Shown here: positions 1 through 5,803 of the stretch, piece by piece
Layout of the letters: every line of letters begins with the position of its first letter
Position numbering within the stretch: the stretch's first letter is position 1
Assembly (NCBI GenBank): GCA_017407765.1
Contig: JAFQVZ010000296.1
Coordinates: forward strand, 1-7,234
DNA from: Clostridia bacterium
GTDB taxonomy: Bacteria > Bacillota > Clostridia > Oscillospirales > Butyricicoccaceae
DNA length: 7,234 bases
Direction: 5' to 3'
Translations under genes and position numbers: made by a program
Notes under the pieces: model-generated
The model's input: the letters and a program-made list of their open reading frames with translations, nothing else
Databases searched by the model: none
What the model was told of the DNA's origin: nothing

Positions 1-309
1 AACGGAGTGCCGAGGGTAAGTGTGGGCATAAAGGCAGATTTCCGCCTTAGGGATATGCCGGAGCATACAGCAGAGGTATATGAGGCGGCGCTTGAGAAGC
101 GCCTTGTTTCGGAAGGTTATGAGGTGTTTGAGAGGCTCAAAGCCTCGGCCTGTGATGCTTTAGGGGCGGGGCAGCAGCTGAGCCGGCTTTCGCCCTCGGT
201 GTGGGAGCAGACGGAGGGCAGATGGCATGAGCTTTTTTCGCAGGCCGAGCTGGAGCTTGAGGTCGACTGCCGCCTCGAAAGCCGAGGCAAGACGGAGGGA
301 ATGGAATGA
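1..309 (+). CDS. Ger(x)C/GerAC-family spore germination protein, C-terminal fragment (cut by window start)
   Basis: The frame is open from base 1 and ends at TGA 307-309. The visible 102 codons are the C-terminal part of a protein that normally runs to about 370-400 residues, so the real start and the expected lipoprotein signal lie outside the window. A GTG at 7 is not a credible start because the family domain is already under way there. The end shows the GerAC C-terminal pattern: an amphipathic helix (VYEAALEKRLVSEGYEVFER), an 'A-x-D-x-LGxG' element, then 'LSPSVWEQTEGRWHELF' followed by the alternating beta strand 'AELELEVDCRLESRG'. In the family, this subunit is a lipid-anchored part of the germinant receptor in the spore inner membrane and works with GerAA and GerAB. 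The stop overlaps the start of the next gene, as expected for an A-C-B type ger operon. The family call is by pattern recognition, without a database search. Confidence 0.85.
   Translation, partial: NGVPRVSVGIKADFRLRDMPEHTAEVYEAALEKRLVSEGYEVFERLKASACDALGAGQQLSRLSPSVWEQTEGRWHELFSQAELELEVDCRLESRGKTEGME
294..298 (+). promoter_or_regulatory. Ribosome binding site of the GerAB-type gene
   Basis: GGAGG sits 7 nt before the ATG at 306 and lies inside the 3' end of the preceding ger gene. It supports the ATG at 306, whose last two bases begin the upstream TGA (ATGA overlap), so the two genes are probably translationally coupled. Confidence 0.75.
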
Positions 310-1343
310 GCCATAAACTGAGCACATACCGGGTGTTTGCGGCGGTGTTTCTCTTTCTTAACGCAGGCAGCATAAACACCGGTCTCGAGCCGATGGGCAA
401 GGCGACATGGCTGGGATGTCTTGCCGCATCAGCTGTGGCGGCGCTTATGGTGCCGCTTATGATAAAGGTGTGCCGGGGTGCGGATGCTGACGGGCGGGCT
501 GCGAGAGGGGCGGCCTCGGTAATGGCGGCGGCAGCCCTGCTTTCGGGAGGGGTGCTGCTGGGGCAGTTCCGCATATTTGTAGCGACCTATAACGAACTTG
601 TGCCTTCGCCCGCCCTTGTGGCGCTGGTGATCGGCGCCGCGGCCCTTTATCTCAGCTGCCTGAGAGGGCACGGGCTGTGGCGGTATTGCGAGGCGGCCTT
701 TGCCGCGGTCATTTTTCTGCTGGCGGTGTCGGTGTTTATCGGCATAAATGAGGCCGACCCCATGCGTCTTCTGCCCCTTTGGCAGGGAGAGGGCGGCCGC
801 GGCATTGCCGATGTGCTTAAGGTGTACGGCAGCTTTTTTGCCGATGTTTTTGCCGTACTTTATGTGCTGGCAGGCAGCAGCGACGACCGTGAGCTGATCG
901 CGGGCTCGCGGTGGGGCATAGCGGCGGCAGGGCTTATCATGGCGCTGTTCAGGGTCAAGTGTATCGGCATTATCGGATATATCACGGCGCGGCGCTACAC
1001 CTTTCCGGTGTATGCCCTGTCGGGGCTTCAGCGCATAGGCAGCTACGGCATCCATATCGAGGATGTGATCACCTGCGCGCTGGCAGCGGCGAGGATCATT
1101 AAGCTTGCAGTCATCATAAGGTTCTGCGCCGCCTGCTTCGGGGTTCTGAGGGGCCGAAGATCTGAAGGGCCGCTGCCGAATGCGGCGGCTGCAGCCTTCA
1201 TCGTTATATTCGCCGTGTTTGTCATCGGCAGCGATGCCGTTATGGATCTGTGGCTGAACAGGCTTTGGATATCGGGCCTGGCAGCCTTTGTGGCGCTGCC
1301 CCTTGCGGCATATCATTGGATAAAAAGAAGCGGCAGGACATAG
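306..1343 (+). CDS. GerAB-family spore germination permease (APC superfamily)
   Basis: The 345-residue protein is almost entirely hydrophobic, with about ten likely membrane helices (roughly residues 8-23, 34-53, 68-90, 101-118, 126-146, 170-190, 202-226, 254-280, 293-312 and 321-340). Family members are usually 360-370 residues, so this one is slightly short. Recognisable GerAB features are the 'NEADPMRLLPLW' segment after helix 5, where family members have a 'NLLPv' stretch, and 'YTFPVYALSGLQRIG...IHIEDVI' near residues 231-255. The latter corresponds to the 'yPvlel.r.i..gdfl.r.D' region of the spore permease domain. In the germinant receptor, this subunit is the integral membrane protein thought to bind the amino acid or sugar germinant in the spore inner membrane. 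It overlaps the upstream GerC-type gene by 4 bp, and a terminator closes the operon right at its stop codon. The spore-specific (probably sigma-G) promoter would be upstream of the window. The germinant cannot be predicted from sequence. Confidence 0.85.
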   Translation: MSHKLSTYRVFAAVFLFLNAGSINTGLEPMGKATWLGCLAASAVAALMVPLMIKVCRGADADGRAARGAASVMAAAALLSGGVLLGQFRIFVATYNELVPSPALVALVIGAAALYLSCLRGHGLWRYCEAAFAAVIFLLAVSVFIGINEADPMRLLPLWQGEGGRGIADVLKVYGSFFADVFAVLYVLAGSSDDRELIAGSRWGIAAAGLIMALFRVKCIGIIGYITARRYTFPVYALSGLQRIGSYGIHIEDVITCALAAARIIKLAVIIRFCAACFGVLRGRRSEGPLPNAAAAAFIVIFAVFVIGSDAVMDLWLNRLWISGLAAFVALPLAAYHWIKRSGRT

Positions 1344-1359
1344 CGCCCTGCCGCTTTTT
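1329..1359. terminator. Bidirectional intrinsic terminator between the ger operon and the MATE gene
   Basis: A 9-bp GC-rich stem pairs AGCGGCAGG (1329-1337) with CCTGCCGCT (1347-1355) around a 9-nt loop, followed on the + strand by a T run (1355-1359). On the - strand, the same stem is followed by TTCTTTTT, the complement of 1322-1329. It can therefore end both the rightward ger transcript and the leftward MATE transcript. The TAG stop of the permease (1341-1343) lies inside the loop. Confidence 0.85.
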
Positions 1360-1368
1360 GCGGTGAGT

Positions 1369-2667
1369 TCAGTTTCTTTTCATGCAGGATGCGCCATAAA
1401 GCATACATAGCCCTTCGGTGAGGGGGACTGCCAGCCATACACCGTTCATGCCAAACAGCCATGCCATCGCGACGGCAATGGGAACTATCAGCACAAAGCC
1501 ACGCATGAGTGAGAGGGCATGGGCGGGGCCGGGGCGGTTGGACGAGGTGAAGAAGAGGCCGATGACGATGTTGAAGCAGCAGAAAGGCATCATTGTGAAA
1601 TAAAGTCTGAGGCCCGAGGCTGCTATATCCTGCAGAAGGGCGTTGCCCTCGCTGTTGAATACAGAGGTTATGGGGTCTGCAAGAGTGAATACCGTCAGAT
1701 AGACTATGGCCGAGAAGGCAAATCCGGATACCAGCGCATAGCGCAGGGTGGCGTGCATTTTTTCCTCTTCGCCCGAGCCGGAATATCGGCTGAAAAGAGG
1801 CTGGACGCCCTGACCGAGGCCCGAGAAGACTCCGGTTATGACAAGGGCGATGTTTGCTACCACTCCGTAGGCAGCACCACCGGTGCTGCCCGAGATCATC
1901 AGTATAAGAGTGTTGAACAGAATGATTATAACGCCGGCCGAGACCTCGGTCACGAAGGAGGGGAAGCCGAGGGTTATGATCTTTCTGACATCGGGCAGTG
2001 AAAAGGGAGCCTTCATAAGGCGGAAGCCGCATTTGGAGCTGAAATAATGCTTCGACATAATGATGATCGAAACAAGGGGCGAGAAGCCGGTGGCAAGAAT
2101 GGCGCCGAACATACCCATGCCCATGGGGAAGATGAAGACATAGTCGAGGACGATGTTGACAAGGTTGCCCATCAGCTGGGCCGCCATGGTGAGGCGGGGC
2201 TGGCCGTCGTTTCGGACAAAGCTGAGCATGATGCCGTTGAGGATATAGATGGGAGCAAAGATGAGCAGCCAGCGAAGATAGGTGGAGGTCATTTCGAGGA
2301 TATGTCCCTCGGCGCCCAGCAGGGAGGCAAGGGGTCCCGGGAGAAAGAGGCCGCAGAAGACAAACAGCAGAGCGGGCAGCGCCGAGGCGGCAGCGACATT
2401 GGTGAAGATAGGGGCGGCATCCTCTTCGCGGCCCTGCGCCCTGAGGATGGTGTAGCGGGTCGCGCCGCCCATGCCGAACATCAGGCCGCAGCCGTATACT
2501 ACATTATAAAGAGGAATGGCAAGGTTAAGGGCGGCAAGGCCGTCGGTGCCCAGACCGGCCGAAACGAAGAAGGTGTCGGCAAGAATGTAAAGAGACACTC
2601 CCAGCGTTCCCAGCACGCTGAGAAGGGAATATCTTATAAAATCGTGCAGAACGATGTTTTTTTTCAT
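1369..2667 (-). CDS. MATE-family multidrug efflux transporter, MepA-like
   Basis: The 432-residue protein has the length and hydrophobic pattern of a 12-helix MATE antiporter, which exports cationic drugs or metabolites across the cytoplasmic membrane using the Na+ or H+ gradient. The N terminus has the hallmark 'SLYILADTFFVSAGLG' (about residues 25-40, with Asp31) followed by 'LAALNLAIPLYNVVYGCGLM' and 'GMGGATRYTI', typical of the MepA-like subgroup. A second MatE repeat begins near 'IITLGFPSFVTE' and includes 'FSGLGQGVQPLFSRYSGSG'. The start is set at the ATG at 2665-2667 because GGAGGA lies 6 nt upstream. An in-frame ATG at 2760 would add 31 non-homologous residues translated through a structured leader. 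The gene stands alone, is convergent with the ger operon and divergent from typA, and has its own promoter and a leader with attenuator structure. That leader suggests expression induced by a small ligand, guanidine being the best candidate. Substrate specificity is inference. Confidence 0.9.
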   Translation of the reverse strand: MKKNIVLHDFIRYSLLSVLGTLGVSLYILADTFFVSAGLGTDGLAALNLAIPLYNVVYGCGLMFGMGGATRYTILRAQGREEDAAPIFTNVAAASALPALLFVFCGLFLPGPLASLLGAEGHILEMTSTYLRWLLIFAPIYILNGIMLSFVRNDGQPRLTMAAQLMGNLVNIVLDYVFIFPMGMGMFGAILATGFSPLVSIIIMSKHYFSSKCGFRLMKAPFSLPDVRKIITLGFPSFVTEVSAGVIIILFNTLILMISGSTGGAAYGVVANIALVITGVFSGLGQGVQPLFSRYSGSGEEEKMHATLRYALVSGFAFSAIVYLTVFTLADPITSVFNSEGNALLQDIAASGLRLYFTMMPFCCFNIVIGLFFTSSNRPGPAHALSLMRGFVLIVPIAVAMAWLFGMNGVWLAVPLTEGLCMLYGASCMKRN

Positions 2668-2673
2668 AATAAG

Positions 2674-2679
2674 TCCTCC
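2674..2679 (-). promoter_or_regulatory. Ribosome binding site of the MATE gene
   Basis: On the - strand, GGAGGA is followed by 6 nt (CTTATT) and then the ATG at 2667. This fixes the MATE start and rules out the upstream in-frame ATG at 2760. It lies just after the leader terminator's T tract, so the terminator separates the promoter from a free translation start. Confidence 0.8.
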
Positions 2680-2686
2680 AAAAACC

Positions 2687-2737
2687 AAAAAAGCGCCGGA
2701 CCCTGTCTTCTGTGGCCTAATGACAGGATTCCCGCGC
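2687..2737 (-). terminator. Leader (attenuator) terminator upstream of the MATE gene
   Basis: On the - strand, the 5' arm GCGCGGGAATCCTGTC (2737-2722) pairs with the 3' arm GACAGGGTCCGGCGC (2707-2693). The pairing is 6 bp, a G-U pair, a bulged A, 3 bp, a G-G mismatch and 4 bp of GCGC, closing a 14-nt loop. A run of six T (2692-2687) follows directly. The hairpin lies between promoter and start codon and would abort transcription before the gene unless it is disrupted, for example by the competing stem described for the leader RNA. Confidence 0.75.
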
Positions 2738-2756
2738 GTCTGTCCTCTACCCGGCG
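2687..2756 (-). ncRNA. Candidate riboswitch controlling the MATE gene, possibly guanidine-IV (mepA motif)
   Basis: The leader RNA can form two mutually exclusive folds. In one, CGCCGGGT (2756-2749) pairs with GTCCGGCG (2701-2694), 8 bp with two G-U pairs. This sequesters the 3' arm of the terminator. In the other, the terminator hairpin forms. A third element, GACAG (2744-2740), can pair with CTGTC (2726-2722), which is also part of the terminator 5' arm. The loops ACGCGCGGGAATC and ATTAGGCCACAGAA are the sort of unpaired purine-rich segments that form a ligand pocket. It is established that guanidine-IV riboswitches in Clostridia sit upstream of MepA-type MATE genes, use two hairpins and overlap an intrinsic terminator, and this region matches in position, size and downstream gene. 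The class was not confirmed against a covariance model. A protein-dependent or other ligand-dependent attenuator is the alternative. The extent given covers only the paired elements. Confidence 0.6.
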
Positions 2757-2787
2757 GCAAAGGAAGAGTTTATTCTTTATCGGCCCT

Positions 2788-2816
2788 ATGATAGCACATT
2801 TTTTAGCTGTAATCAA
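2788..2816 (-). promoter_or_regulatory. Sigma-A-type promoter of the MATE gene
   Basis: On the - strand, TTGATT (-35, 2816-2811) is followed by a 17-nt spacer and TATCAT (-10, 2793-2788). The spacer ends in TGC directly before the -10, giving an extended -10 (TGn). Transcription would start near 2781 and give a leader of about 114 nt before the ATG. The -35 box is only 8 nt from the -35 box of the typA promoter on the other strand. Confidence 0.75.
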
Positions 2817-2824
2817 GAAATTAT

Positions 2825-2854
2825 TTGACAGTCCTATAAAGATGGCGCTATAAT
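2825..2854 (+). promoter_or_regulatory. Consensus sigma-A promoter of typA
   Basis: TTGACA (2825-2830) and TATAAT (2849-2854) are both perfect consensus hexamers with an 18-nt spacer. Transcription should start near 2861, leaving a 5' leader of about 33 nt that contains the ribosome binding site AAGGGG (2878-2883), 10 nt before the typA ATG. This predicts strong constitutive expression. Confidence 0.9.
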
Positions 2855-2893
2855 AAGACGTTAAAAATCTGAGAATTAAGGGGATATATTTAA

Positions 2894-4720
2894 ATGAAAA
2901 GAGAAGATTTGAGAAATATTGCCATTATCGCTCACGTCGACCATGGCAAGACAACTCTTGTCGACCAGATGCTCAAGCAGTCGGGCACCTTCCGCGAAAA
3001 TCAGGAAGTAGCCGACCGCGTAATGGACTCGAATGACCTCGAGCGCGAGCGCGGCATCACCATCCTTGCAAAAAACACAGCTGTATATTATAAGAACACA
3101 AAGATCAACATCATCGACACTCCGGGCCATGCCGACTTCGGCGGCGAGGTAGAGCGCGTTCTCAAGATGGTAAACGGCGTTATCCTGCTGGTCGACGCAG
3201 CCGAGGGCACAATGCCTCAGACACGCTTCGTCCTTCAGAAGGCCCTTGCTCTGGGCCATAAGGTCGTTGTTGTAGTCAATAAGATCGACCGTCCCGATGC
3301 CCGCATCAACGAGGTCATCGACGAGGTGCTCGACCTGCTTATCGACCTCGGTGCCGACGACGAACAGCTCAACTCTCCCGTTCTCTTCTGCTCGGGCCGC
3401 GAGGGCACAGCTTCGCTGACACCCGAAGGACCTCACGAGAACTTTGCGCCCCTCTTTGATGCCATCCTTGATTATATCGACTGCCCCGAGGTAGACGAAG
3501 AGGCTCCCGCACAGATGCTGATCTCCTCCATCGACTATAACGAGTATGTTGGCCGAATCTGCATCGGCCGTGTCGAGCGCGGCACCATCCGCAAGAACCA
3601 GGATATCATGGTCTGCCACTATCACAACAACCACGATCCCTATAAGTCCAAGATCGTCAACCTCTATTCCATCGAGGGCCTTGGACGCGCACCCATCGAA
3701 GAGGCCCATGCCGGCGAGATCGTCTGCCTTTCGGGCATTGCCGACGTCAATATCGGCGACACGCTCTGCAGCGTCGACTGTGTCGAGCCCCTGCCCTTCG
3801 TAAAGATCTCCGAGCCCACGGTCGAGATGACCTTCTCGGTCAACAACGGCCCCTTTGCCGGCCGCGAGGGCAAGTTTGTCACCTCCCGTCATCTGCGCGA
3901 CCGACTGATGCGCGAGCTGCTCAAGGACGTATCCCTCCGTGTCACCGAGACCGACTCTACCGAGAGCTTCAAGGTCGCAGGCCGCGGCGAGATGCACCTG
4001 TCCATCCTTATCGAAACCATGCGCCGCGAGGGCTATGAGTTCTGCGTAGGCGCTCCCCGCGTTCTCTATCAGGAGATCGACGGTGTTATGAGCGAGCCTG
4101 TCGAGACCCTTGTCTGCGACGTTCCCAACGACTATGTCGGCGCCGTCATGGAAAAGATCGGCTCCCGCAAGGGCGAGCTTATCCAGATGAACCCCCAGGG
4201 CGACACACGCATGCGCATCGAATACACAGTTCCTTCCCGCGGCCTCTTCGGCTATCGTAACGAGTTTATGACCGATACACGCGGCGAGGGCATCATGAGC
4301 TCGGTGTTTGCCGGCTATGTTCCCTATAAGGGCGATATCATGACACGCACTACCGGCTCGCTGATCGCCTTCGAGACGGGCGAAGCCGTTACCTACGGCC
4401 TCTTCAATGCTCAGGACCGCGGCGTTCTGTTCATCACACCCGGCACAAAGGTATACGAGGGCATGGTAGTAGGCCAGTCGCCCAAGGCCGAGGACATCAA
4501 CGTCAACGTCTGCAAGAAAAAGCACGTCACCAATATGCGCGCATCGGGCAGCGACGAGGCAATGCGCCTTGTTCCTCCCCGCCAGATGAGCCTTGAGGCC
4601 TGCATCGAGTTTATTGCAGAGGACGAGATGATCGAGGTCACACCCAAGAACCTCCGTATCCGCAAGACCATCCTCGACAACCAGCTCCGCGCCAAGAGTA
4701 TGGCTAAAAAGAACAAGTAA
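2894..4720 (+). CDS. typA: Translational GTPase TypA/BipA
   Basis: The 608-residue protein is full length for TypA/BipA, a ribosome-binding GTPase of the EF-G/EF-Tu superfamily involved in ribosome assembly and stress or cold adaptation. All GTPase motifs are present: G1 HVDHGKTT (residues 14-21), G2 ERGITI (52-57), G3 DTPGH (75-79), G4 NKID (129-132) and a G5 SGREG (167-171). A beta-barrel domain II follows at about 200-300. Next is the EF-G-like domain with the TypA signature '[20 protein letters not shown]', then domain V-like '[20 protein letters not shown]', and the TypA-specific C-terminal domain ending '[20 protein letters not shown]' plus a basic tail. It lacks the EF-G domain IV, as expected for the family. 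The ATG at 2894 is supported by AAGGGG upstream, a nearby consensus promoter and the fit of the N terminus '[19 protein letters not shown]' to the family. It is transcribed alone and closed by a strong terminator. Confidence 0.97.
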   Translation: MKREDLRNIAIIAHVDHGKTTLVDQMLKQSGTFRENQEVADRVMDSNDLERERGITILAKNTAVYYKNTKINIIDTPGHADFGGEVERVLKMVNGVILLVDAAEGTMPQTRFVLQKALALGHKVVVVVNKIDRPDARINEVIDEVLDLLIDLGADDEQLNSPVLFCSGREGTASLTPEGPHENFAPLFDAILDYIDCPEVDEEAPAQMLISSIDYNEYVGRICIGRVERGTIRKNQDIMVCHYHNNHDPYKSKIVNLYSIEGLGRAPIEEAHAGEIVCLSGIADVNIGDTLCSVDCVEPLPFVKISEPTVEMTFSVNNGPFAGREGKFVTSRHLRDRLMRELLKDVSLRVTETDSTESFKVAGRGEMHLSILIETMRREGYEFCVGAPRVLYQEIDGVMSEPVETLVCDVPNDYVGAVMEKIGSRKGELIQMNPQGDTRMRIEYTVPSRGLFGYRNEFMTDTRGEGIMSSVFAGYVPYKGDIMTRTTGSLIAFETGEAVTYGLFNAQDRGVLFITPGTKVYEGMVVGQSPKAEDINVNVCKKKHVTNMRASGSDEAMRLVPPRQMSLEACIEFIAEDEMIEVTPKNLRIRKTILDNQLRAKSMAKKNK

Positions 4721-4730
4721 TGACCCCTAT

Positions 4731-4762
4731 AAGGGCTGCTTCCGTACGAAGCGGCCCTTTTT
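4731..4762 (+). terminator. Intrinsic terminator of typA
   Basis: A 12-bp stem (4731-4742 with 4748-4759, one G-U pair) encloses the 5-nt loop CGTAC and runs into a T tract at 4758-4762. It begins 10 nt after the typA stop codon. It isolates typA from the nfnAB operon, which therefore needs its own promoter. Confidence 0.9.
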
Positions 4763-4805
4763 CATATTACCGGCAAAGATTAGCCGGCGGCAACCGATGA
4801 ACTTA

Positions 4806-4836
4806 ACGAAAAAACAACAAAAATAGTGTTTTTCGT
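4806..4836. repeat. AT-rich inverted repeat upstream of nfnAB
   Basis: ACGAAAAA (4806-4813) is the exact reverse complement of TTTTTCGT (4829-4836), with a 15-nt A-rich spacer. It lies about 25 nt upstream of the putative -35 box of nfnA. It could be a regulator binding site or a curved upstream promoter (UP-like) element. It is probably not a terminator because the stem is only 8 bp and mostly A-T. Confidence 0.45.
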
Positions 4837-4858
4837 GCAAAATTGTGGGTTTTGCTTG

Positions 4859-4887
4859 TTGACAAAAAAAGCATTTGGAGATACCAT
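4859..4887 (+). promoter_or_regulatory. Probable promoter of the nfnAB operon
   Basis: A perfect -35 TTGACA (4859-4864) is followed after 17 nt by TACCAT (4882-4887), a 4/6 match to the -10 consensus. An alternative -10, CATAAT (4885-4890), matches better but has a 20-nt spacer. Transcription would start near 4894-4897, leaving a leader of about 52-55 nt. The -10 region overlaps a GATACC repeat, so it may be controlled. Confidence 0.6.
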
Positions 4888-4928
4888 AATGATGTGTGCA
4901 ATAACTTTGGTATCTTGTCTTTGATACC
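4880..4928. repeat. Alternating GATACC/GGTATC repeats over the nfnAB promoter and leader
   Basis: GATACCA (4880-4886) is complementary to TGGTATC (4908-4914). GGTATC (4909-4914) is also complementary to GATACC (4923-4928). The middle copy can thus pair with either flank. The last two copies also sit in a direct repeat, CTTTGGTATCT (4905-4915) and CTTTGATACCT (4919-4929). The first copy overlaps the -10 and the last ends 6 nt before the ribosome binding site. Regulator operators or a small leader hairpin are both possible; no known binding-site consensus was recognised. Confidence 0.5.
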
Positions 4929-4934
4929 TATATT

Positions 4935-4940
4935 AAGGAG
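4935..4940 (+). promoter_or_regulatory. Ribosome binding site of nfnA
   Basis: AAGGAG lies 8 nt before the ATG at 4949, which fixes that start. No competing start with a comparable site is in frame upstream. Confidence 0.8.
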
Positions 4941-4948
4941 AGTACAGA

Positions 4949-5803
4949 ATGAAGAAATACGAAATCGTTTTGAAGAAAGCTCTCAAGCCCGACATCACAA
5001 TGATGGAGATCTATGCACCCCTTATCGCCAAGAAGGCTAAGGCTGGTCAGTTCATCATCTTCAGAGTTGATGCTGAGGGCGAAAGAGTACCCCTGACTAT
5101 CGCTTACACAGATAAGGAAAAGGGTTCCGTTGCTATCATCTTCCAGAAGGTCGGTGCTTCGACACTTGCTCTGGACGAGCTCAACGAGGGCGATTGCCTG
5201 CATGACTTCGTAGGTCCTCTGGGCGTTCCCACAGAGATCGAGAAGATGGGCAAGAAGGTTGCTGTCGTTGGCGGCGGCGCCGGCTGCGCTATCGCATATC
5301 CCATCGCTAAGGCTCTGCACGAGGCTGGCGCTGAGGTTCATACAATCGCAGGCTTCCGTAACAAGGACCTCATCATCCTCGAAGAGGAGATGGGCAAGGC
5401 TTGCACAGAGCTGCACATGTGCACAGATATCGGTGACTACGGCTTCCACGGCTTCGGCACAGATATGCTGAAGAAGCTCATCGAAGAAGGCCACAAGTTC
5501 GACCACGTTGTCGCTATCGGCCCCCTCATGATGATGAAGTTCGTCTGCAAGCTCACAAAGGAGTATGACATCCCCACAACCATCTCCATGAACCCCATCA
5601 TGGTAGACGGCACAGGCATGTGCGGCTGCTGCCGTGTAACAGTCGGCGGCGAGACAAAGTTTGCATGTGTTGACGGTCCTGACTTTGACGGTCACCTCGT
5701 AGACTTTGACGAAGTCATCGCTCGTAACAATTCCTACAAGCCCTTCGAGGCCAAGAAGAAGGAAGAACATATCTGCAGATTGAGAGGTAAGACAAATGCC
5801 TAA
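4949..5803 (+). CDS. nfnA: NfnA, small subunit of NADH-dependent reduced ferredoxin:NADP+ oxidoreductase
   Basis: The 284-residue protein belongs to the ferredoxin-NADP+ reductase-like family shared with PyrK and sulfide dehydrogenase SudB. It has an FAD-binding beta barrel with 'ERVPLTIAY' (about 45-53), an NAD(H)-binding Rossmann fold with 'VAVVGGGAGCAIAYPIAKAL' (104-123), and a C-terminal [2Fe-2S] site. That site aligns with the PyrK C-x4-C-x2-C-x11-C motif, but the first position is Asp220, followed by Cys225, Cys228 and Cys240. One Asp plus three Cys is the ligand set known for NfnA, which favours this over PyrK. Together with NfnB it forms the soluble complex that couples NADPH oxidation or formation to NAD(H) and ferredoxin by flavin-based electron bifurcation. 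In this family, the small-subunit FAD exchanges electrons with NAD(H). No pyrD neighbour is visible and nfnB overlaps by 8 bp. Without the partner gene the annotation would be 'sulfide/dihydroorotate dehydrogenase-like FAD/NAD-binding protein'. Confidence 0.92.
   Translation: MKKYEIVLKKALKPDITMMEIYAPLIAKKAKAGQFIIFRVDAEGERVPLTIAYTDKEKGSVAIIFQKVGASTLALDELNEGDCLHDFVGPLGVPTEIEKMGKKVAVVGGGAGCAIAYPIAKALHEAGAEVHTIAGFRNKDLIILEEEMGKACTELHMCTDIGDYGFHGFGTDMLKKLIEEGHKFDHVVAIGPLMMMKFVCKLTKEYDIPTTISMNPIMVDGTGMCGCCRVTVGGETKFACVDGPDFDGHLVDFDEVIARNNSYKPFEAKKKEEHICRLRGKTNA
5783..5787 (+). promoter_or_regulatory. Ribosome binding site of nfnB
   Basis: AGAGG lies 8 nt before the ATG at 5796, inside the end of nfnA. 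The next in-frame ATG (5805) would be 17 nt away, so the start at 5796 is preferred. The overlap with the nfnA stop suggests coupled translation and a balanced subunit ratio. Confidence 0.65.

Noticed and set aside
429..1316. 295-codon open frame on the - strand opposite the GerAB-type permease
   Set aside because: Its translation is rich in Arg, Gln and His with no recognisable domain, as expected for the antisense of a membrane protein gene. The + strand frame has GerAB features.
2668..2760. In-frame upstream ATG at 2760 (- strand) that would extend the MATE protein by 31 residues
   Set aside because: The extension is read through the structured leader and terminator, is not membrane-like or MATE-like, and has no ribosome binding site. 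GGAGGA lies 6 nt before the ATG at 2667.
2660..2800. Other riboswitch classes for the MATE leader (FMN, THF, cobalamin, TPP, guanidine-I)
   Set aside because: None of their hallmark conserved boxes, such as the FMN RFN elements, the TPP CTGAGA or the cobalamin GCCACTG, could be found on the - strand.
2047..2853. 268-codon and 160-codon (1519-2001) open frames on the + strand opposite the MATE gene
   Set aside because: They are low-complexity charged translations with no family match. They run through the MATE promoter and leader, and the - strand frame is a clear MATE transporter.
2876..4525. 549-codon open frame on the - strand opposite typA
   Set aside because: It is the codon-register mirror of typA, caused by missing TTA/CTA/TCA codons. 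It has no family resemblance and covers a gene with every GTPase motif intact.
4851..4873. Possible Rex operator around TTGTTGACAA upstream of nfnA
   Set aside because: It resembles half of the TTGT...ACAA pattern, but the spacer and flanking bases do not fit the known TTGTTAA-N4-TTAACAA consensus. The bases are better explained by the -35 box.
4843..5040. Possible small protein gene of 65 codons before and into nfnA
   Set aside because: Its ATG lies upstream of or within the promoter elements, it has no ribosome binding site, and most of it overlaps nfnA in another frame.
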